From positions 1 to 17,388 of the forward strand of contig JBOHBN010000251.1 of assembly GCA_050698355.1 (NCBI GenBank): a DNA stretch of 17,388 nt. The letters run 5' to 3'. The notes beneath the pieces were generated by a model that saw only the letters and a list, made by a program, of their open reading frames with translations, ran no database searches and had not been told where the DNA came from. The stretch is from JBOHBN01 sp050698355. Its GTDB lineage: Bacteria; Actinomycetota; Actinomycetes; Streptosporangiales; WHST01. Of the stretch, positions 13,950 through 17,388 are shown piece after piece. The translations under genes were made by a program, and so were the position numbers. Within the stretch, counting starts at the first letter, position 1. Each line of letters opens with the position of its first letter.

Positions 13950-15284
13950 TCAGCTCCACGGGAATGGGGAATGGCTCGTGGGATGGAGCCTACCCGCGGC
14001 GTACCGGGAGTACCGGAACGGCTCGAGCAGCGCCTGCGGGTGGCCCAGCAGCTCCTCGGCGACCAGAGCACCGACCCCCAGCATCTTGTACCCGTGGTTG
14101 GAATCGGCGATGATGTAGGCGTTCTGGGCGAAGACGTCGAACACCGGGAAGCTGTCCGGCGTGAATGCGCCGATCCCGCCCGACGGCTCTTTGCGGTAGG
14201 CGGGACGCTTCCCCTCGAACCTCTTGTGGCAGTGCGCCAGCGCGGACGTCCACATCCGGATGAAGTCCGCGCCGACGACGAACTCGGGGCTTGCCGGGCC
14301 GTACGGATCCACCGCGACGTCGCTCGCCTCGCGGTCCAGCCGGATCGGTGACGCCCCGCCCTGCACCCCACCGAAGGAGAAGTCCGGCTTGTAGTAGATC
14401 CCCCACATCTCGTCGGTCACCAGACTGCCGTCCACGTCGTCGTAGAGCGGCTCGGATGAGTCGACATGGACGACCGGCGGAAGCTCGCCACGGTTGTCGG
14501 TGAACTCGTGCGGGTCGACCTCGAGAGTGCCCTCTTGCAACGCCCAGTACGTCCACATCGGGACGTCCGGGTGCACCGTGCCGTCCGCGCCGGTCACCGC
14601 AATATGGCTCGGCTGCTCGAGCATCGCCCACACGTCGCGCACCCAGGGGCCGACCGCGACAACGAGCTGATCGCATGCGACTTCACCGGCATCGGTCCGC
14701 ACCGCGCTCACCGCTCCCCCGGTGAGCGTGAGGCCGGTGACCCGGACACCCGTCCTGATCGTCACACCCTCGGCTTCGGCTTTCGCGGCCAGTCCCCGCA
14801 TCGAGGCGACGTTGTTGGCGTAGCCGCCGCGCTTCTCGTGCAGCACGACCGAGATACCGGGCGCCTGCCAGTCCGCGAACATCTCGCGGAGGTACGACTG
14901 GGCCGGATCCGCGCCGTCGACCAGCTCCGAGGTGTAGCCGATCGCCTGCTGCTCGGCGTGGATCTGCCCCACATCCGCTCGCATCGCCTCGGGCGCGATC
15001 TGGAGGTAACCCACCGGGTGGTAGGCGAAGGCTTCGGGATCGGACTCCCACACGTCGACCGAGTGCGCCATCAACTTCCGCATCGCGGGCTGGAAGTAGT
15101 TGTTCCTGATCACCCCGCAGGCAACCCCGGATGCCCCGGCGGCGACGTCCGACTTGTCGAGCACCAGCACGTCGCCACCATCGCCGCGGCCGGTCGCTTT
15201 CAACCGGCGGGCGAGGTGCCAGGCGGTGGAGAGCCCGTGAATGCCGGCACCGATGATCACGTAACGGCTGGCTCGCGATGCCAT
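13950..15284 (-). CDS. FAD-dependent oxidoreductase, DAO family (sarcosine/gamma-glutamyl-amine oxidase-like)
   Basis: A 444-residue DAO-superfamily flavoenzyme. The N-terminal dinucleotide motif is YVIIGAGIHGLSTAWHLA (8-25), followed by VLVLDKSDVAAGASGVACG, the second FAD contact. The C-terminal NHGYKMLGVGALVAEELLG is the closing FAD motif of glycine/sarcosine oxidase and DadA relatives. Such enzymes oxidise secondary or primary amines of amino-acid-like substrates and release an aldehyde or ammonia. The ATG at 15284 has GAGG eight bases upstream; a GTG at 15293 is less likely. First gene of a two-gene operon with the amidotransferase, divergent from the IclR gene across an inverted repeat. 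Candidate substrates are N-methylated amino acids or gamma-glutamyl amines. That is inference from neighbours; only the family is certain. Confidence 0.85.
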   Translation of the reverse strand: MASRASRYVIIGAGIHGLSTAWHLARRLKATGRGDGGDVLVLDKSDVAAGASGVACGVIRNNYFQPAMRKLMAHSVDVWESDPEAFAYHPVGYLQIAPEAMRADVGQIHAEQQAIGYTSELVDGADPAQSYLREMFADWQAPGISVVLHEKRGGYANNVASMRGLAAKAEAEGVTIRTGVRVTGLTLTGGAVSAVRTDAGEVACDQLVVAVGPWVRDVWAMLEQPSHIAVTGADGTVHPDVPMWTYWALQEGTLEVDPHEFTDNRGELPPVVHVDSSEPLYDDVDGSLVTDEMWGIYYKPDFSFGGVQGGASPIRLDREASDVAVDPYGPASPEFVVGADFIRMWTSALAHCHKRFEGKRPAYRKEPSGGIGAFTPDSFPVFDVFAQNAYIIADSNHGYKMLGVGALVAEELLGHPQALLEPFRYSRYAAGRLHPTSHSPFPWS

Positions 15285-15318
15285 AGAACTCACCTCGACG
15301 AGGATCGCTGATCTGTTA

Positions 15319-15337
15319 TATTGCCGCTATGGCAATA
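15319..15337. promoter_or_regulatory. Inverted repeat between iclR-type gene and DAO operon (probable IclR operator)
   Basis: TATTGCC (15319-15325) and GGCAATA (15331-15337) are perfect inverted arms around GCTAT, in the 80-bp divergent intergenic region. Size and symmetry suit an IclR-family dimer or tetramer site. It overlaps a TATAAC hexamer on the minus strand (15315-15320) and touches TACTAT (15336-15341) on the plus strand. Binding could therefore control both directions. Confidence 0.65.
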
Positions 15338-15341
15338 CTAT
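15336..15341 (+). promoter_or_regulatory. -10 hexamer TACTAT of the IclR-type gene
   Basis: TACTAT fits TANNNT and lies 23 bases before the ATG at 15365. Its first two bases are inside the inverted repeat, so autoregulation is plausible. No convincing -35 or strong Shine-Dalgarno is visible. Confidence 0.4.
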
Positions 15342-15364
15342 TTCCATCTGGTCACTAACCTACT

Positions 15365-16117
15365 ATGCCTCGTACCGGGAAACCAGCGGTTCGGCATGTG
15401 GAAGCAGTGACTCGTGCCGTCGCGGTCCTCGACGCCCTCGCCGACGCACGGGCCGAGATCGGCACGAGCGAGGTCGCCCGGGCCACCGGTATCAACGCGA
15501 GCAGCGTGTCGCGGCTGCTCGCCACCCTCGTGGCTACCGGCCTGGTGCAGTACCGCCCCACCACCGGCCAGTACCGCCTCGGCGTTCGCATCCTGCAGTT
15601 GGCCGGCGCCGCGCGTGCCGACCTCGACGTACGCGCGATGGCACGCCCGTACCTCGAGGAGCTCACCGAGATCACCGGCGAGACCGCGACACTGTCGCTG
15701 CCCGGTGAGCATGACGTGCTCACGGTTGACTTCGCGCAGAGCGATACCTCGGTACGCAGCGTCGCGGCGGTCGGTCGGAACAGCGTCGCCCATGCCACCT
15801 CCGTTGGCAAGGTCTTCCTCGCCTGGGGAGGGCATCTGCCAGACGGTGAGCTCACCGCGTACACGTCTCGCACCATCACCACCCGAACAGCTCTGGCCAA
15901 GGAGGTCGGCCGGGTGAGGGAACGCGGGTGGGCCCAAGCGTTGCGAGAACGCGAGGACGACCTGAACGGGCTGGCCGCACCCGTGCTCGACAGCGGCGGG
16001 ACGCTCGTCGCGATCCTCGGCGTGCAGGGCCCGGCCAGTCGCTTCACCCGGCAGGCGGTACACGCCGCGATCCCGTCGCTGCTCAGCGGCACGCGGTCGC
16101 TTGCCTCGGTTGTCTGA
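15365..16117 (+). CDS. IclR family transcriptional regulator
   Basis: A 250-residue DNA-binding regulator. Residues about 15-75 form the winged helix-turn-helix: AVLDALADARAEIGTSEVARATGINASSVSRLLATL, then the wing TTGQYRLGVRIL. The rest is the IclR ligand-binding domain, with MARPYLEELTEITGETATLSLPGEHDVLTVD, HATSVGKVFLAWGG and a C-terminal LAAPVLDSGGTLVAILGVQGPASRF. Length is typical (about 250). It is divergent from the DAO-amidotransferase operon and upstream of the APC permease gene on the same strand. The likely targets are the DAO operon, itself and perhaps the permease, through the inverted repeat at 15319-15337. The inducer is unknown; an amine or amino-acid derivative is guessed from the neighbours. 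Confidence 0.93.
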   Translation: MPRTGKPAVRHVEAVTRAVAVLDALADARAEIGTSEVARATGINASSVSRLLATLVATGLVQYRPTTGQYRLGVRILQLAGAARADLDVRAMARPYLEELTEITGETATLSLPGEHDVLTVDFAQSDTSVRSVAAVGRNSVAHATSVGKVFLAWGGHLPDGELTAYTSRTITTRTALAKEVGRVRERGWAQALREREDDLNGLAAPVLDSGGTLVAILGVQGPASRFTRQAVHAAIPSLLSGTRSLASVV

Positions 16118-16143
16118 GGTACCTCCACCCGCCCCGCAACCCG

Positions 16144-16195
16144 GTGGTCATGAAGACTCGTGGTCGCTATGGCGTCAGCAGAGGTTCATGATCAC
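16144..16195. repeat. Palindromic intergenic repeat, 52-bp class, copy 2
   Basis: GTGGTCATGAA (16144-16154) faces TTCATGATCAC (16185-16195), pairing at ten of eleven positions plus one G-U in RNA. The exact centre is GCTATGGC (16166-16173). It lies 26 bp after the iclR-type stop codon, so it could act as that gene's terminator or in the leader of the permease. It shares length, arms and centre with 3605-3656. Confidence 0.72.
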
Positions 16196-16270
16196 GGCGT
16201 GCGGCAGACCTCCTCGATCCACAATGTGTCATTTCTATGCTCGGGTCTTCCCCTGCCTGGCATCTGCCAC

Positions 16271-16276
16271 TACCCT
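16271..16276 (+). promoter_or_regulatory. Possible -10 hexamer TACCCT of the permease gene
   Basis: TACCCT fits TANNNT and would start transcription near 16283, giving a leader of about 58 bases before the ATG at 16341. The -35 region (TTCCCC near 16248) is weak. TATGCT at 16236-16241 is an alternative. Confidence 0.3.
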
Positions 16277-16340
16277 CAAAATGAAACAACGACTCGTCCA
16301 GTTCAACAACCGTCGCGCCGTTCATGAGCCGAGGTTCGAG

Positions 16341-17388
16341 ATGACGTCCGACGAGGCCGCAGAGTTCGGTGAGGCAACCGCCAGTGCGACCGTAGAGGAG
16401 CGCGAGCTACTCAAGGCCATGTCCTGGTGGGACGGCTTCATGGTCGCTCTCGCCAACCCGGGATTTCTTGTCGCCGCGCTTGGCGGCTCGATCGCCGGCC
16501 TCGGCACCCTGGGCGCCACCGTGTTGTGGACGATATCCGTTGCCCTCGGGTTGTTCCAGAATTCGATATACGCCGAGCTCGCCACCATGTTCCCGCTCAA
16601 GTCCGGTGGTATCGGTCTCTTCGCGCATGAGGCCTGGCGGAAGTACTTCTCGCCGATCGGTCCACTTGCCACCTTTGGTTACTGGTTCGCGTGGTCGACG
16701 GTGCTCTCGATCAGCGGGCTCATCGCGGGTACCTTGCTGTACACCCAGTTCCTACCGGGCGCCAGCTTCTCCCTCACAGGTTTCCACTTCCACCTGGACC
16801 TGCCGGTACTGATCGGCATTGTCTTCGTCTGCCTCGTGTGGTTCTTCGGAGCGCGTGGCATCAGAGCTTCGGTCTGGTTCTCGTACGTGACCGGAATTCT
16901 CCTACTGATCCCACTCTTCGTGATGATGTTCCTACCGTATGCCACCGGAACCTGGCATGCCAGCAATATGCAATGGAACATCGGCAGCGGAGGCGCCGGG
17001 TTCGCCCTCGCGGTGACGTGGCTGTACTTTATGGCTTGGTCGTCATACGGTTTCGAATCGGTGGCGGCGTTCGCACCGGAGTATCGCGATACGCGCGCGG
17101 ACACCCCTCGCGCGCTCTACTCGTCCGCAGTGTTCTCGCTGATCCTCTACATTCTGCTTCCGCTCGGTGTCGGCGGAACCCTGGGCACCAAGCCGGTCGC
17201 CAACGATCCGACCGGGATCGCTTTCTACACCCAGGCGCTCGACGCGATAGGCGGGCACCTGATCGGAAGCATCCTCGTGATCTGCATGATCTGCGGCATC
17301 GTCTTGACCATGGAGACGGCCACCATGGACGGCTCCCGTGCGCTGTACGGGATCGCCAAGGACGGCATGACCATCAAGTGGTTGGGCG
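16341..17388 (+). CDS. APC-family amino-acid/amine permease (3' truncated)
   Basis: The frame is open to the window end: 349 full codons of a family usually near 450-520. It is an integral membrane transporter of the amino acid-polyamine-organocation superfamily. A short acidic cytoplasmic N-terminus precedes MSWWDGFMVALANPGFLVAALGGSIAGLG, the first APC helix with its unwound Gly-rich segment. Further hydrophobic helices include GYWFAWSTVLSISGLIAGTLL, VLIGIVFVCLVWFF and ILLLIPLFVMMFL. MAWSSYGFESVAAFAPEYRDT is the TM6-loop signature of the superfamily. GAGG ends six bases before the ATG at 16341; an in-frame ATG at 16281 would add 20 residues but lacks an RBS. It follows the IclR-type gene on the same strand. 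Base composition is visibly less GC-rich than in glgX or hem genes. The substrate is unknown, with an amine or amino-acid derivative likely from context. Confidence 0.88.
   Translation, partial: MTSDEAAEFGEATASATVEERELLKAMSWWDGFMVALANPGFLVAALGGSIAGLGTLGATVLWTISVALGLFQNSIYAELATMFPLKSGGIGLFAHEAWRKYFSPIGPLATFGYWFAWSTVLSISGLIAGTLLYTQFLPGASFSLTGFHFHLDLPVLIGIVFVCLVWFFGARGIRASVWFSYVTGILLLIPLFVMMFLPYATGTWHASNMQWNIGSGGAGFALAVTWLYFMAWSSYGFESVAAFAPEYRDTRADTPRALYSSAVFSLILYILLPLGVGGTLGTKPVANDPTGIAFYTQALDAIGGHLIGSILVICMICGIVLTMETATMDGSRALYGIAKDGMTIKWLG

Noticed and set aside
15326..15333. GCTATGGC in the IclR operator as a fifth member of the palindrome family
   Set aside because: Here the 8-mer is off-centre by 1.5 bp relative to the inverted repeat and the arms differ, so I treat it as a separate operator with a chance match.

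Overview
The window is chromosomal DNA of a high-GC actinomycete. The evidence is strongly G/C-biased third codon positions, a mycobacterial-type LigC and Prim-PolC pair, a DUF3000 gene beside the hemE-hemG-hemQ cluster of the coproporphyrin-dependent heme pathway, and several TANNNT hexamers placed as if for leaderless mRNAs. I cannot assign a genus.

Layout. 1-1194: the 3' part of glgX (glycogen debranching), followed at once by a 44-bp hairpin. 1273-6539: a block with ligC (+), a threonine synthase-like gene (-), a SUFU/Pro-rich/TY-Chap protein (-) and a stand-alone LigD-type polymerase (+). This block is bracketed by two 42-bp palindromic repeats of the same design. 6618-9782: the minus-strand operon hemE-hemG(cgoX)-hemQ, with a 4-bp overlap and a 10-bp gap between genes. 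9916-10846: a small zinc-ribbon protein, a possible 37-codon ORF and a DUF3000 protein, all on plus.

10898-17388 looks like an accessory amine-metabolism island. It holds a class I glutamine amidotransferase-like protein (-), a very convincing trimethylamine monooxygenase tmm (+), a second paralogous amidotransferase (-) in an operon with a D-amino-acid/sarcosine-oxidase-type flavoenzyme (-), a divergent IclR regulator (+) and a truncated APC-family amine/amino-acid permease (+). Permease, flavin oxidase and amidotransferase-fold hydrolase together recall gamma-glutamyl-amine pathways of the Puu type. No gamma-glutamyl-amine ligase is visible, so the pathway remains inference.

Non-coding structure is the most unusual part. 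Four intergenic palindromes fall into two length classes (42 bp and 52 bp) and share an exactly central GCTATRGC core. One of them contains the ribosome-binding site and start codon of the threonine synthase-like gene. A 155-bp foldback, MITE-like element flanked by CTAG direct repeats sits between the convergent stop codons of tmm and the second amidotransferase. The tail of the first amidotransferase gene is partly duplicated over the DUF3000 stop codon. A clean inverted repeat lies between the IclR gene and its divergent neighbour. No intergenic stretch exceeds 300 bp, and I saw no tRNA, rRNA, CRISPR array or intact transposase.
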